Shown: positions 10,905 through 21,610, counted from the first letter of the stretch. The stretch: 64,000 bases of DNA from Gonocerus acuteangulatus (GCA_946811695.1 OX328124.1:33812203-33876202); one strand, 5' to 3'. Notes: generated from the letters alone by a model not told the origin. Numbers and translations: made by a program.

Positions 10905-11345
10905 GTCATAGTTTATATTTTCTACTCCCTTGGCCTCAACTCCCAAGAGAATGTAAGTTCAGATGGTAAATTAAAACGAGCTTTTTCCCCTATCGTACTT
11001 GCCAATTGTGGAATAAGTAATACAAACGACAAGAGCGGTGATATGGAATTCCTCCACTTGGAATCTGTATTTAATCGAGATTCTTGCCCTGTGAGCATCG
11101 ATGCTTGGGATGGATGTTCTATATTCGAATCTCGAAGAGGGAGGCTTTTTATTGAGACCAACAATCCCTGGTGGTTGGGTCGTGCATATTGCTCTCTGCC
11201 CCCAATGATTGGCTCCTTCTAGATATCTCATTCAGAAGATGTAAAAAAACTCCCAAGGAACGGATATCGGATGGAGAAAACCACTCGGCCACAAGTGCGC
11301 TTTTTTTCCTTCGGATCAGACGTGGAGATCTGGATGTTTTAAATA
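10905..11345 (+). pseudogene. Unidentified coding-like island with one frameshift
   Basis: Plus frame 10905-11222 has 105 sense codons and ends in TAG. It contains SVFNRDSCPVSIDAWDGC and RLFIETNNPWWLGRAYC, a composition unlike the Tyr/Ile/Lys noise of the window. Reading continues in another frame from ~11171 (DISFRRCKKTPKERISDGE, then LRIRRGDLDVLNTSW), so a frameshift near 11200 is likely. A pyrimidine-rich stretch ending CTCCCAAG at 10947 could be a splice acceptor. GC content is above its surroundings and the minus strand also has two open frames. I do not recognise the protein; it could be a decayed exon or an old transposon gene. Confidence 0.45.
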
Positions 11346-11558
11346 CTTCATGGACATTCCTTTTTTACATTCGCTATTCCCCCCCCCCCCTAAAGCAAAA
11401 TATATCATAATGTTATGATTACAAACATTTTATTAGAATTTGATTCGTACAATTTATCTCCCATTATTTTTCGCAATTCTAATAAGTCTCAAAACGTTCT
11501 AGGCATAGACATCCTAGAGAACAAATTTTACTTGTAGGATAATGCAAGAAACTTGGAT
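11346..11558. other. No recognised feature
   Basis: AT-rich sequence after the coding-like island; a C-run lies at about 11381-11390. Confidence 0.4.
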
Positions 11559-11799
11559 CGGTCGTGGTATCTTAATAAAACTACATTTCTTATAAGAGAA
11601 TGAGTTTTTTATTTGCCGAAATTCAAGCCTTCGTCAGGGCTGTAAAACAAGGCAGAGTTAATACTAATATATATATAGCCTAGCTTTAAATTAGATGTAG
11701 ATGAATACAGATTTTAAACTTAAATGGGTAAAATAGATACATATTATTAAAAATTAATAATATAAATTAATAAGTACACGATGAATGTAGGCAGGCAGT

Positions 11800-11936
11800 T
11801 TCATCGCCTGGGGTATTGTCATAAGTTTGCGATACACCCTATATTCATCGCCTGGGGTATTGTCATAAGTTTGCGATACACACTACATTCATCGCCTGGG
11901 GTATTGTCATAAGCTTGCGATACACCCTATATTCAT
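11800..11936. repeat. 44-bp tandem array, 3 copies
   Basis: CATCGCCTGGGGTATTGTC starts at 11802, 11846 and 11890. Units end in GCGATACACCCTATATT and differ by one or two bases. The array lies at the symmetry centre of the foldback. Confidence 0.95.
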
Positions 11937-12100
11937 CGTGTACTTATTAATTTTATATTTCTGTTTTACCCATTTAATTTTGAAACCTCTATTCATGTAC
12001 GTCTAATTAAAAGCTCTAGCAATAACACACACTTACCAAATGTATCATTCGCCCTCTTCTATGTATATATAATTTAGTACTAACTCTGTCCTTGTTTTAC

Positions 12101-12140
12101 AGCCCTGAAGAAGGCTTGAATTTCAAGCCGAAACGTCGGC
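12101..12140 (+). ncRNA. Hammerhead-ribozyme-like motif, best copy in window
   Basis: GCC then CTGAAGA (12105-12111), then stem II of about seven pairs (GGCTTGA/TCAAGCC), then GAAA (12130-12133), CGTC and GGC. The flanking GCC and GGC can pair as stem I, and GTC sits where the hammerhead cleavage triplet is expected; stem III would be minimal, as in Penelope-type hammerheads. AATAATAAAA follows. Confidence 0.5.
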
Positions 12141-12199
12141 AAATAATAAAACTCATTTTGTTATAAAAAATGTAGTTTTATTAAGATACCACGAGCGAG

Positions 12200-12544
12200 C
12201 CCTGAAAAATTCGACCTTCGCATCACCAACAGTCAACCAACTCCTCTTAATGAATTTAGTATTTTGTTTCCGTGATTTTTCAAAATCGTATCTATAAGTG
12301 GATTAATACGGTTTCATACCCGTCATCTTACATATTAAAGGCCCACAAAATGTTAAAACACACCCGTCATCTTACATATAAATGGCATGTTGAAGCATAC
12401 GCATACCTGCTGTAAACAAAGGCTTCTGGCATAAACATATTATTGTAACTGCTATATTAGTGTAAAAATGCTCATATAATTATAAAAAAGAACCAAATTT
12501 TATTCCGGCCGCCTCATTTTCTCCTGAGCAGATTAACCAATTAA
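12200..12544. other. No recognised feature
   Basis: Contains a local duplication of CACCCGTCATCTTACATAT-like sequence near 12320 and 12362; otherwise nothing recognised. Confidence 0.4.
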
Positions 12545-12662
12545 ATAATGGGCCTAGGGACGGTCTAGAACCCTTAATTCAAATCTTTATTTCACGCCAG
12601 AGTTTAGAGCTCAGGTCATTCAGAATATGATTGCAATGCTCTACCACTTAACCAATCTCGCC
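12545..12662 (-). mobile_element. Possible tRNA-derived SINE remnant
   Basis: The minus strand has GGTTAAGTGGTAGAGC, which fits a tRNA box A (TRGYNNANNNG), and about 40 nt later GACCTGAGCTCTAAACT in the box B position with a poor match. No tail or TSD is visible. Confidence 0.35.
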
Positions 12663-12805
12663 ATCCAATATATACACAGATATATTTAAAATTTAAACGA
12701 TTTTTTTTCCTATGACTAGTAAATCCAAGCGATGAAGATTTAAGAAATTCGTCCATGAGTGCAACCTCAAAAGCTGCTTACTTAGGAAAGTGCTCAAATT
12801 AACGA
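12663..12805 (+). mobile_element. Degenerate 3' end of Helitron-like family B
   Basis: AGCGATGAAGATTTAAGAAATTC, ATGAGTGCAACCTCAA and AGGAAAGTGCT match the family B terminus (compare 200-262), but the hairpin arm is damaged and CTAA has become CTCAA. Confidence 0.55.
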
Positions 12806-13229
12806 ATGTCAATACCCAACGTATATAACATTGTGCAGATTATTGGTTTTAGGAAATTATGAGAAGCGATGAAGCAATAAAATCCATTCATTGGCAGATT
12901 AAAAGGAAATGGAGATAATTCGGACAAGATCCTGCAAGTTGTAGATTAGGAGAAGGATCTACAGGAAATGGAACGGAACAACAAATCCCCATTCATATAA
13001 ACCTATTTCCACCCGAAGATAATACCATTTTAGCATTCTGAAGGAATATGGCTATTGGAGCATTCATGTAAGAATTTTAGACATTTTTAAGGACCCTCGC
13101 TAATTTGTATATATATATATGTCTGATAATATAATGGCGCCTAAACATTTTGCCTCGAATATGGGTATTCTCATTAAGATTAAGTGAGGAGCTTTCATGA
13201 GGATGAGGTTAATTCTGGGGCCAAATTAC
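12806..13229. other. No recognised feature
   Basis: AT-rich DNA with no frame, repeat or RNA signal that I can support. Confidence 0.4.
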
Positions 13230-13285
13230 CATGTATGTATGTAATTAATGAATTAGTAACCAGATGTATATAAATAATACCATTT

Positions 13286-13316
<31 letters not shown>

Positions 13317-13533
13317 CGTATTGTTTGTTTTTAAATGTATATATGTATACCATTTGTCTTTAGATGTTTAGATGTATATATATATTGTCATTTGTATATA
13401 CTATTCGTTTTTAGATGTGAATATATTGTCATTTCTACATATAATTTGTTTATAGATGTATAATGATAGATGTAATATATATAAATGTGTGTGTGTCTAT
13501 GTATGTGTGTATGTATGTTTGTGTGTATATATG

Positions 13534-13572
<39 letters not shown>

Positions 13573-13640
13573 ATATGTATGTATGTGTATATATATTTGG
13601 ATGTATACCATTTGTTTTTAGATGTATATATGCAATAACT
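13230..13640. repeat. TA/TG-rich degenerate minisatellite
   Basis: A repeated theme of TTTTTAGATGTATATAT followed by CCATTTGT or TGTCATTTGT recurs at least six times, interleaved with (TA)n and (TG)n tracts. Frames here (13456-13638 plus and 13497-13739 minus) encode only Tyr/Ile/Val/Cys or Thr/His repeats. Confidence 0.8.
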
Positions 13641-13744
13641 GTTTGGAGCGAAACGCCTTAGATGCGCATGGATGCTCATAAATAAATAAAAAAAAAAAAA
13701 ATAAATAAAAAAAAAAAAAAAAAAAAATTCTGGGGCCAAATTAA

Positions 13745-13875
13745 CCTCATCAGCGGGGGAAACCCGCTTATGACGTCGAGTTCAGGGTGCAATCTGGAAC
13801 CTCCGACTATTTTTATGTTTCTTGAACCCATAGGTCACAAGAATAACGGTGGTTCAAATCTGTATTCACTGATTT
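13745..13875 (-). mobile_element. Truncated 3' region of Helitron-like family A
   Basis: On the minus strand GAACCACCGTTATTCTTGTG, ATGGGTTC, TAGTCGGAGGTTCC and CATAAGCGGGTTTCC follow the order seen before the hairpin end at 36645-36784. The hairpin is incomplete and no CTAA is present. Confidence 0.55.
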
Positions 13876-13954
13876 ATAATATTTTGTATAAGACGACAAG
13901 AGAGGGACTGGTTACCATATTTGAAAGTGCCTTTTATTATTACCGAAATCGTGA

Positions 13955-14012
13955 GATATCAAACTCAGGACCTTAGACCTTGAGTACTCACTCCTTAGCA
14001 GTCACGGCCTCA
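13955..14012 (-). mobile_element. tRNA-like SINE head fragment
   Basis: The minus strand reads TGAGGCCGTGACTGCTAAGG...AAGGTCCTGAGTTTGAT, compatible with tRNA box A and box B (GAGTTTGAT) spacing. No tail is recognisable. Confidence 0.3.
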
Positions 14013-14304
14013 TAATTTTATAGTTCAAACAAAATAAAAATCATAAGGTGCAAAACAATTTATTGAGAAGAAGAAAATCATTGTAAAAATAATGAATATC
14101 TTTTATAATTAAGGTAAATAGTCTATTTACCCTCAACAAAGTTCACAGCTATCCATCATAAACTTCTATAAACAATTTTTTTAAAATAATTATTGTACAA
14201 TGCAATGATTATATATATTTTTAAAGTAATCAAACGTTTTTAAAACCCATATTTAAACTACAGCTGAATCAAAAACTTAAGTTTTTTACTACCTACTATT
14301 ATTA

Positions 14305-14942
14305 TCTATATATATAAAAATCACGTGTCTGTCTGTTTGTCCGTTTATCTGTTTGTCTGTTTGTTCCTTATACAAATTTATACCGTTTGACCGATTTTGA
14401 CCAAACTTGGCACACAGGTAGGTCGTGCTACGGGAAATATCCTAGGTAGGTCAAAATAGTCAAATTTCAAAATTTGGTCAAAAGGTCAAGAGTTTTGTTC
14501 AAGAAAAATTGGCTACACTGAACCATTCAGATTCTGAAGGCCATTTAGAATCGACCGCCATTTTGAATAATGTCTCCAATTTCTTTGTTGATGTTCTTGA
14601 TAATTAGAATAACTCGAACTCATTGATGACTTTACATCATTATATAATCATGTAATGCAGTTTATTTCAATTTTATATCAACAGTCACTGTCTAACTAAG
14701 GAGCGCTGGCCTTTCTTTGATAAGAGCTATCTACTCGCAGGCTGGTAGTGCTGGCCTCTGTCGGCTGTTTTCTGAACTGCTGTGGTGCTGGCCTCTGTTG
14801 GCTGTTTCATGAACTACATCTAGACAGATATAAACAAATTCACACCGTTTGACCGATTTTGACGTAACTTGGTATACAGGTAGACAAAGCGAGAGTTGTA
14901 GGCAGAAAGTAGGTGTAGCATGGCACACTGGGTAACAGCTAG
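14305..14942 (+). mobile_element. Helentron/Helitron-like non-autonomous element, copy 1
   Basis: Starts TCTATATATATAAAAATCAC and ends GGGTAACAGCTAG (CTAG 14939-14942). The 5'-TC and 3'-CTRR ends with flanking A and T are those of Helitrons. A second copy lies at 22485-23130. Inside are TGTCTGTCTGTTTGTCCGT and ACCGTTTGACCGATTTTGAC (twice), and an internal near-repeat GTGCTGGCCTCTGT. The 14731-14928 minus frame is not conserved in the other copy. Confidence 0.65.
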
Positions 14943-15375
14943 TTATTTTATAATTTATTCAGCATTTTAAACCAATATATGTATCCCGGAGGTAAAGGAT
15001 GTCATGTCCATTTTTTTATGAAATTGACTGAACAACATGTTCTTAATGTGGATTTTTTGCTCCATATAATGTTAGGTATAAGGAATTGTGCTCTGTACCC
15101 ATAAATAACGAAGATAAGACAGTGAAAAATAAAATCATCTGTATTTTCATTAGAGGTAAAAGAACCATGTGGAGGTCTTGTTATTGTTTGATTATGATCA
15201 ATACTTCCAATTACCTTTTAATGCCAATAACTATGTAAAAAAATTTCTTTAAACTGTTTCTTTAAGCAACAAATATATTAATTTTAATATTTCAAAGTTA
15301 TGGAAAATTGGCTCTCCTGACCAATTACAAATATGTGTCATGGTGTCCTTTACCTCCGGGGTACAGATATAAAAA
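14943..15375. other. No clear feature; short inverted ends
   Basis: CCCGGAGGTAAAGGATGTCATG near 14985 and CATGGTGTCCTTTACCTCCGGG near 15338 are inverse complements about 350 bp apart. They may be terminal inverted repeats of a MITE (about 14984-15361) with AT-rich content. No TSD was confirmed. Confidence 0.5.
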
Positions 15376-15377
15376 CG

Positions 15378-16010
15378 TGCATCACGCAGGAGCGGCATTC
15401 CTTAAGAAATTGCTTAAAATATGCTATATAAATACAAAATAAACTTGATAACGTTTGCTATGCTATATTTGTCATGAACGTGGCTATAGCCAACGGCCAT
15501 AGCCACGTTGAATACACCGGTTCCCATAGATCACCGAAGTTAAGCAAGGTCGGGCGTGGTCAGTACCTGAATGGGTGACCGACCACGTGCTGTTGGCATT
15601 ATAAAAGGGCGGCAACCTATAGATAGCCCGGCGCTAATGGCCAAGATGTAGATGCGCCGTAAAAAAAAAAACACACGTTCCTCATTTGCCGGGCATCATG
15701 TCTACTCTGCAAGGAAGTAAAAATAACGGTCAAATTTATAAATCAGTTATTGAATGAACAGCCTCTCATAATGTAAAGTTTATTTTACAAAAATATTTTT
15801 TCTTTAGACGCCCAAGACAAGTACTGAGTTTCGTTGCAATATTAAAAAAAAATAATACTGCTATTGGTAAATTAGTAATTTGGGTCCGGAGTGAACTCTC
15901 CCCCCTCCCCAACCCGTTTTAGATGGACCGATTTTGCAAGTAAGCAATCTAGTAGAAAGAAATATTTTAAAAATTCTATAATGAGTGCAACCTCAATAGG
16001 TATGATTGGC
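15378..16010 (+). mobile_element. Degenerate Helitron-like family B copy, split by a 5S-SINE
   Basis: A 5'-end-like ATCACGCAGGAGCGGC (about 15379) and TTGCTTAAAATATGC match the start of 2886-4142. After the SINE (15489-15670), CCAAGACAAGTACTGAGTTTC, GGTCCGGAGTGAAC and ATGAGTGCAACCTCAATAG match its interior and 3' part in order. The terminal hairpin is lost. Confidence 0.55.
15489..15670 (+). mobile_element. 5S-rRNA-derived SINE, full head and tail
   Basis: 15489-15598 reads as 5S rRNA: GCCAACGGCCATAGCCACG, GATCACCGAAGTTAAGCAA (internal promoter box A region), and GTACCTGAATGGGTGACCG (box C region). The CGACCACGTGC junction lacks about nine nt relative to standard animal 5S, and all three copies here share that. 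The body GGCAACCTATAGATAGCCCGG and tail GATGTAGATGCGCCGT plus A10 follow. No clear TSD was found. It is a retroposed copy, not a functional 5S gene. Confidence 0.9.
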
Positions 16011-16411
16011 ACTCGTTTGTATCCTGGCGTAATTATTTCTTTCCCTATCCAGAATAAATACGAGGAACGGATCTAGGACTGTTGTTGGCTTAGGGGATTA
16101 ACTCCATCTGATAGAAAAATAATAACTCTTTATCGCTCTTCAGAAAACATTCAATTTCCTGTTAAAAAACGTTAAATCAATTCAGCCAGTGGGAGCACTT
16201 ATCAATGTGTTTCCAGTGATTCATGATTTTAATAAATCTTGTTTTGTATTAAATTAAATCATTCGTTCGTACAATAATAAAAGTTCTAGTTTTGTGATTC
16301 ATTTATAGTTCACAGTGAAGCCTGCAGTTCTGGTAGTAAAATCTGCGAACAACACACCCTATAACGGCATTTAATGCTCGGTACTGAAATGTACCAACAG
16401 CTTGAAGTCAA

Positions 16412-16621
16412 TTAATGCAGACTAGTTTTAGCAGTGACCCCAATGAGCGACAACTGGAAATAGAATGAACTCTTTTCAAATCTTCTAATCGTTCGTCTAA
16501 TTGCCAACATACATTTAAGCCGAGCGACAAATACTGGAGCATCTTGAATAGCAAGGCTGGCTCTTGAATTTTTTCTTAAGAGAGGCACGAGAAAAACAAT
16601 ATGCGAAACATTATCACTAAA
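16412..16621 (-). pseudogene. Unidentified open stretch (70 codons), possibly retroelement-derived
   Basis: A minus-strand frame without stops contains RKNSRASLAIQDAPVFVARL and RRTIRRFEKSSFYFQ, then TAA. There is no start codon. Composition looks protein-like, and a loose resemblance to LTR-retroelement RNase H regions is possible but not convincing. It lies just downstream of the LINE remnant on the same strand, so it could also be part of that decayed insertion. Confidence 0.25.
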
Positions 16622-16713
16622 TTTAAATTAGGGTTTGCAAACGTTAAACTACAATTATGAATAGCAACATCATATTAATGAATACAAAAATGAGTAAAAT
16701 GGACTGCTCAGTA

Positions 16714-17010
16714 TCACGTATTTCCTAGGAATTGTATATGTATATTTGAACGGATACAATTTTTCCCTTTTTGTATTTGGTTATATTTTAGATATAATTT
16801 AAATTTCTTTAGGATGTTAGAGTAAGGTGTTAACATATGGACTGTCATCAGAAAGAAAATCGGGTAAGTCTTGCATGATGAGTATTTTTTCAAGTTTCCT
16901 GCAGTCTGCCAGTAGGTGTCATATTTCAAGTGTACGTTACACTCTGGACATATTGGGCTTTCTTTTCTCTCCATTAAGTAGGAGTGTGTAAGAAGGAAAT
17001 GGACGGTCGA
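16714..17010 (-). pseudogene. Decayed LINE ORF2 C-terminus (RNase H/terminal region)
   Basis: The minus frame contains LTHSYLMERKESPICPEC, the typical histidine/cysteine motif at the end of Jockey/I-type LINE proteins (LTH.yLm....p.Cp.C). The next expected block (HLLADCRKLEKIL) reads in the neighbouring frame, so a frameshift lies near 16910, and it is followed by LSDDSPYVNTLLSNILKK, another standard C-terminal pattern. Only the last ~100 codons are present; upstream sequence is unrelated. It may be a 5'-truncated insertion. Confidence 0.8.
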
Positions 17011-17084
17011 TAAAGGCCCCAAAGTTACTAATTTTCCTCAAACGGGGTTATTTCTAGGCGTTCTTGAATCCCTGATATATGCAA

Positions 17085-17215
17085 AAATTACCATCTGAGC
17101 TAATATAATAGTTATTTATATGTTTAGAAAAAATAAGCTCTTTTCTTTGCAACGAGCTCATGGACGTAAAAATCGGAATTTATTGGACGAAATATAAATT
17201 ATTGTTTAAGATTGT
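17085..17215 (+). repeat. Dispersed repeat shared with 47725-47860
   Basis: ACCATCTGAG, AAGCTCTTTTCTTT and GGACGTAAA-ATCGGAAT occur in the same order at both places. The element class is unknown. Confidence 0.6.
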
Positions 17216-17229
17216 ACTTGTTATGTAAT

Positions 17230-17232
<3 letters not shown>

Positions 17233-17293
<61 letters not shown>
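17233..17293. repeat. Poly-A tract (~61 A)
   Basis: A long uninterrupted A-run, perhaps the tail of a decayed retroposon inserted after TTGTTATGTAATTCTT; no head was recognised. Confidence 0.95.
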
Positions 17294-17295
<2 letters not shown>

Positions 17296-17522
17296 AATTG
17301 GTGAGGGAATAATCTTGGGACTAATTTTCCAAACTGGATAGCTATATAAAATAAATCATTTTCAGCCTATTTAATTTTATTTCCCAGCTCCATAACGTCG
17401 AAATGATGCGACACGCGTCGACTATTTTTCTATGCAGAATCACCAAGAATAAACTGGGCCAAATCGGTGACCCCAACATTTTATGCTCCCCTTGTGAGTG
17501 TTTCATTTCACATAGTTTGTTT

Positions 17523-17640
17523 TGAGCCTATTTCTGTAGCCGATCGTCCATGCAAAAATAGATAATCGTCCATACAATAATAGATAATTTTGAGCCTATT
17601 TCTGTAGCCGATCGTCCATACAATAATAGATAATTGAAGA
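17523..17640. repeat. Short direct duplication
   Basis: GAGCCTATTTCTGTAGCCGA and CGTCCATACAATAATAGATA occur twice in tandem with a small extra partial unit. Confidence 0.9.
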
Positions 17641-17663
17641 TGAGTTATTTATTTACTATTTTT

Positions 17664-17797
17664 TTTAATTTTTAATGCATCTGTATCTATCTATAGGTGC
17701 CACCCTTTCTAAATATCCATAGTGTAACCGGAAATGAAACCCGTCCTTCCCTCATGAGTATCCAATGAGTTAGCCATTGGATCAAGGGGAGATCCGT
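17664..17797 (-). mobile_element. tRNA-like SINE (second family)
   Basis: The minus strand has GATCCAATGGCTAACTCATT (box A-like), ACGGGTTTCATTTCC (box B-like), CTATGGATATTTAGAAAGGG, TGGCACCTATAGATAG and an A-rich end. The last parts match the body of the 2660-2780 fragment and the 5S-SINE tail. Confidence 0.6.
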
Positions 17798-17816
17798 CAG
17801 GATATTAATATCATCA

Positions 17817-17817
<1 letters not shown>

Positions 17818-17876
<59 letters not shown>

Positions 17877-17882
17877 GATATA
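17818..17882. repeat. (TA)n microsatellite
   Basis: About 60 bp of TA with a few variants; the 17687-17935 minus frame is a product of it and of the SINE. Confidence 0.95.
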
Positions 17883-18533
17883 TCGTTGAAATTTACATAG
17901 ATCGTACATATAGCAGTACACATAAATAAATACACACTAAGACTTATTAGAGCCCAGATTTTAAAATCGACTCAATTTCAAAAACGAGAACCATTAAGTT
18001 AAGAAAAAATAGAGACCATTAAGTGGTGAATTTTATTAGCTTTGATCAGGTTTCCTTCATAGAGGAATGAACACAAGTAAAAAGAAGTGACATAATTAGG
18101 AAGAAAAATAATTTAATTCTATGAATGAGTGAAAACCGGGTTGGAGATAACATCTGCTCTGATTATTTCATCAGAAACTTTTTAATTGAATTATGCTCCA
18201 AAGAATCATTTTCTGTCGGAGAAAAACTCCAGTTCAAAAAATTACTACCACAAAAAATTATTTAAGTAAGCGATAAAATTAACAAGTCAGTACTATCGAT
18301 CAGAAACTAAGTGAGTGTTTTAATATGACTTAAGCATATTAATCATGTAATTCTAATTTGTTCTTCACTTTATGATCGGGAAAGAAAAAACATGATTTAT
18401 AGCTGATGTAATTGTCGTCCTTACCTGGCCACGATTCAGTTCAACATACCGGCTGTAGAATGTAGTCTATTCTATTAATTTATTTTTTCTTTAACTTCCA
18501 GATTTTTTTTCTACAATCATTAGCACTTTATTT
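17883..18533. other. No recognised feature
   Basis: AT-rich DNA flanking the 3' end of the Helitron-like element. Confidence 0.4.
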
Positions 18534-18669
18534 TTAGCGCGGTTCCTCCCTCCCCCATAGGGAGGAACCCCGCTTATAAGGTTGATACAATGAAACAATC
18601 CGAAAGTGCCGACAAGAAAATTTCGCGTTTCAGAACCCCAAGAGGCCGAAAATAACGGTGGTTGAAATT

Positions 18670-18728
<59 letters not shown>

Positions 18729-21078
18729 ATATATTTGTCTGTTCGCTCATTTCTGGCTTCCCTGATGGTCCGATTTTGATGAAATTTGGTACAAAAATCT
18801 GTCGTCCAATTTGAAAGGTCAAGTTCGTTAACCAGCAAAATCCGCCCACTGGAAGATGGCGTTTGGGGCGAAATTCGCGCCAAAAAAAATGTAACGCTTA
18901 CGTTTTTGAGTTCATAAGCTTGTAAGTACTCTTTTTATAGGCTTCTTGGGCTAGGAAAACGAATGGAACCATTTTCAAGGCGATAGCTTTAACCGTTTTC
19001 GAGAAAACTGAAAAAATAATTTTTGAATGCCGTTTTTGGTTTGGGTACTTAGAATCATGGGATTCATTTGAAACATTTACTGCATGTTCTACTTTCATTA
19101 AAACTAATATGTTGAAATTTTTGTTACGTTTGGAGTTTAGGAAGGGTTAGAATAAAATATTTTATTAACAGACATAAAAACGTTTTGGTAGCTTTGTATA
19201 CATTCCTTAATATCTCGAAAAAGGTTGAGAATTTGGGAAACGGAAGAATACCATTAGAAAGCTTACTAAATGCTCTACAAAAAAGGTTCTAATGAAAGTT
19301 TTGATTAGGCGATGTCAATCGGAGAAATAAGTGCTTAAAACTTTAAAGTAATTGATTTCGCTTATTCGAACTGTTCTTTTTGTCTTTGATTTTGATACTT
19401 AAAATTATGGGATTCAGTTGAAACATTTTCTGCATGTTTGAATTTCATCAACACTAATATGTTAAAATTTTGGTTACGCTTTGAGCTAAGGAAGGATTAG
19501 AATAAAATATTTTATTAACAGACATGAAATGTTTTGGGAACTTCGTATACATTCCCTAATATCTCGAAGACAGTTAGGAATATTGGTAAACGGAGGGTTA
19601 CCATGCGAAAGCTTACTAAATGTTCTACAAAAAAGATTCTGAAACAATTTTTGATTAGGCTATGTCAATCGGAGAAATAAGTGCTTAAACTTTGAAGTAA
19701 TTCATTTCGTTTATTCGAACGGTTCTTTTTGTTTGTTTTTATTCCTTGTTATTTTTTAATTGCTTAAAGTTGGATAATGTATTTTACAATAAAACAGATT
19801 AATTAAAATAAGAAAAACAATTCATTTTTCAAAATATATCAGGCTGTACCGTATGAAATGTCAGTTTTGGATTTGTCGATTTCCTTCAAATGTCTTGAAA
19901 CTGTCGAGGCTCCTACTCCGAGTTCTTTGGCATATTCCCTAGTGTTTTTAATTGCTTATAGTATTCAAATGTATTTGTCAATAAAACAGGATACGTATAA
20001 TTAGAATCAATATTTTGTTTGTAGGAATTCGAAGATGCCGTATGAATATCTAGATTACAGTACTGGTGTTGATTTCGTTCTTTAGAATTATTCTTGGTAT
20101 TCCCTATTTTCATCTGTTACCCATAGTTTTTTATTGCTAGTAGTTTTTTCTTATTGATTATAGAATATAAATCTATTTGGCTATAAAACAGGATACGTAA
20201 AATTAGTGACAATATTTCGGAGATTTCTGAGCGAAATACTTTTAAGATTTTCTACCACCACGAACGGCTCTTTTCCTCTATTTTTATCCACTAGATAGGC
20301 TTTATTTTGCAAATTATTCTATATAAGTTTTATTCAGCAGGGGATTCTGATGAAATGTCGTGTTTTTGCTGTGGATTTTAATTACGATGTGTCTAAGATT
20401 GGGTAACATTAGCGAGTCTACATAGTTAAGAACCGACGACGGAGGATTACTTCTTGCTATGATTTAGTCTACATATGTATATTAAGTCCTAAATCCAAAA
20501 AATAAACTTCACAACGGTTAGATACTATGAGCAAATATGGCGGTTCAATGCCCGTAGAAACAAGGGGGCCGCAGGAAATTTACCTGCTAAGAGTTAATCC
20601 TCAAGAGCTGTAAATATACCCCAGGTATCTGCCGACACAAATACAAAGCCTAGGCGGAGAGCACCCCAAAAACTCAGATCCAAACATAAGGTTATATACT
20701 AAATATTCATAAAGACTACTTAGTTGTAAACCGATTCATCAATTAGCAATCAATAGTTTTCAATAAAGGTTATATACTAAATATTGATAAAAAGTATTTA
20801 ATTAGAAAAAAAAACAATATTCCACAAGACTTGTTTTTGGTCCATTTTTGTCTACTCCATAGACTTAATTAGGTATATTATTCTATTGTAGTTGGGCAAC
20901 TAAACTTTGTTTTATTTTGTTAAATAAAGTTTTTTTTTCTTGACTTGTTATTCGTCAAGACTTTTATTTGTCCTTGTGTATTTACTAGATAGGTTTTATT
21001 CGGCATATTATTCTATATAGGCTATATTAGGCAGGGTATTCTACTCAATCTTGTGTACTTCTTCTTGATCCTTCTGTA

Positions 21079-21330
21079 CATGGGCGTATATAAAAACAAT
21101 TTCGGGGGGGGGCTGAGACCATTTCCAGGGTATGGAATACTAAATATTTAGACCTTGGAATAGTTTTAGGCAACTAAAACGCTATTACACGTAAAATAAA
21201 ATATGTTTTATGAACTAAGTGATCTTATTTAATTTATTTTTAAGGGTTTTACGAGAAGTTTTTATCATCAATTCAAAATTTCGGGAGGGGCTGCAGCCCC
21301 CTCAGCCCCCCCCCCTTATATACGCCCATG
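21079..21330. mobile_element. hAT-like MITE with 8-bp TSD (in Helitron-like A, left copy)
   Basis: Terminal inverted repeats CATGGGCGTATATAA / TTATATACGCCCATG are flanked by CTTCTGTA on both sides (21071-21078, 21331-21338). G-runs and C-runs lie just inside the ends. The same insertion at the same site occurs at 29921-30180; the copy at 33475 lacks it. Eight-bp TSDs suggest the hAT superfamily. Confidence 0.85.
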
Positions 21331-21528
21331 CTTCTGTATCCTCTAGAAAGGCTTTATTAGGCATATTTTGTATTGATTTATAGAGCTTTGCTTTAGAATG
21401 AGAGCCAGATTCTGTAATTTCCGCTTCTGTGTAAAAGTTAGCTACTGTCGGTGTCCCTGACGCCTTTATATCACTTTTATTCGAGATGTTCGAGAGGATT
21501 TTGACAATTTTCACGAGATATATAAAAA

Positions 21529-21531
21529 AAT

Positions 21532-21562
<31 letters not shown>

Positions 21563-21579
21563 TTTGAAATCTGTACAAA

Positions 21580-21610
<31 letters not shown>

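Larger units (their letters stand above)
11559..12195. mobile_element. Foldback element with hammerhead-like inner motifs (Penelope-type end pair?)
   Basis: Inverted arms run 11559-~11800 and ~11930-12195 (GTGGTATCTTAATAAAACTA / TTTTATTAAGATACCAC; CCTTCGTCAGGGCTGTAAAAC / GTTTTACAGCCCTGAAGAAGG). A 44-bp array sits at the centre. Each arm carries a CTGANGA-type core (11631-11637 minus, 12105-12111 plus). The left arm has lost 13 nt that include GAAA. Confidence 0.75.

Noticed and set aside
15489..15598. Functional 5S rRNA gene
   Set aside because: It lacks about nine bases of the 3' half, is fused to a SINE body with poly-A, and has no T-run terminator directly after the 5S part.
16412..16621. 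Confident call of a BEL/Pao-type RNase H remnant
   Set aside because: Only a loose resemblance in mixed frames; listed as an unidentified open stretch instead.
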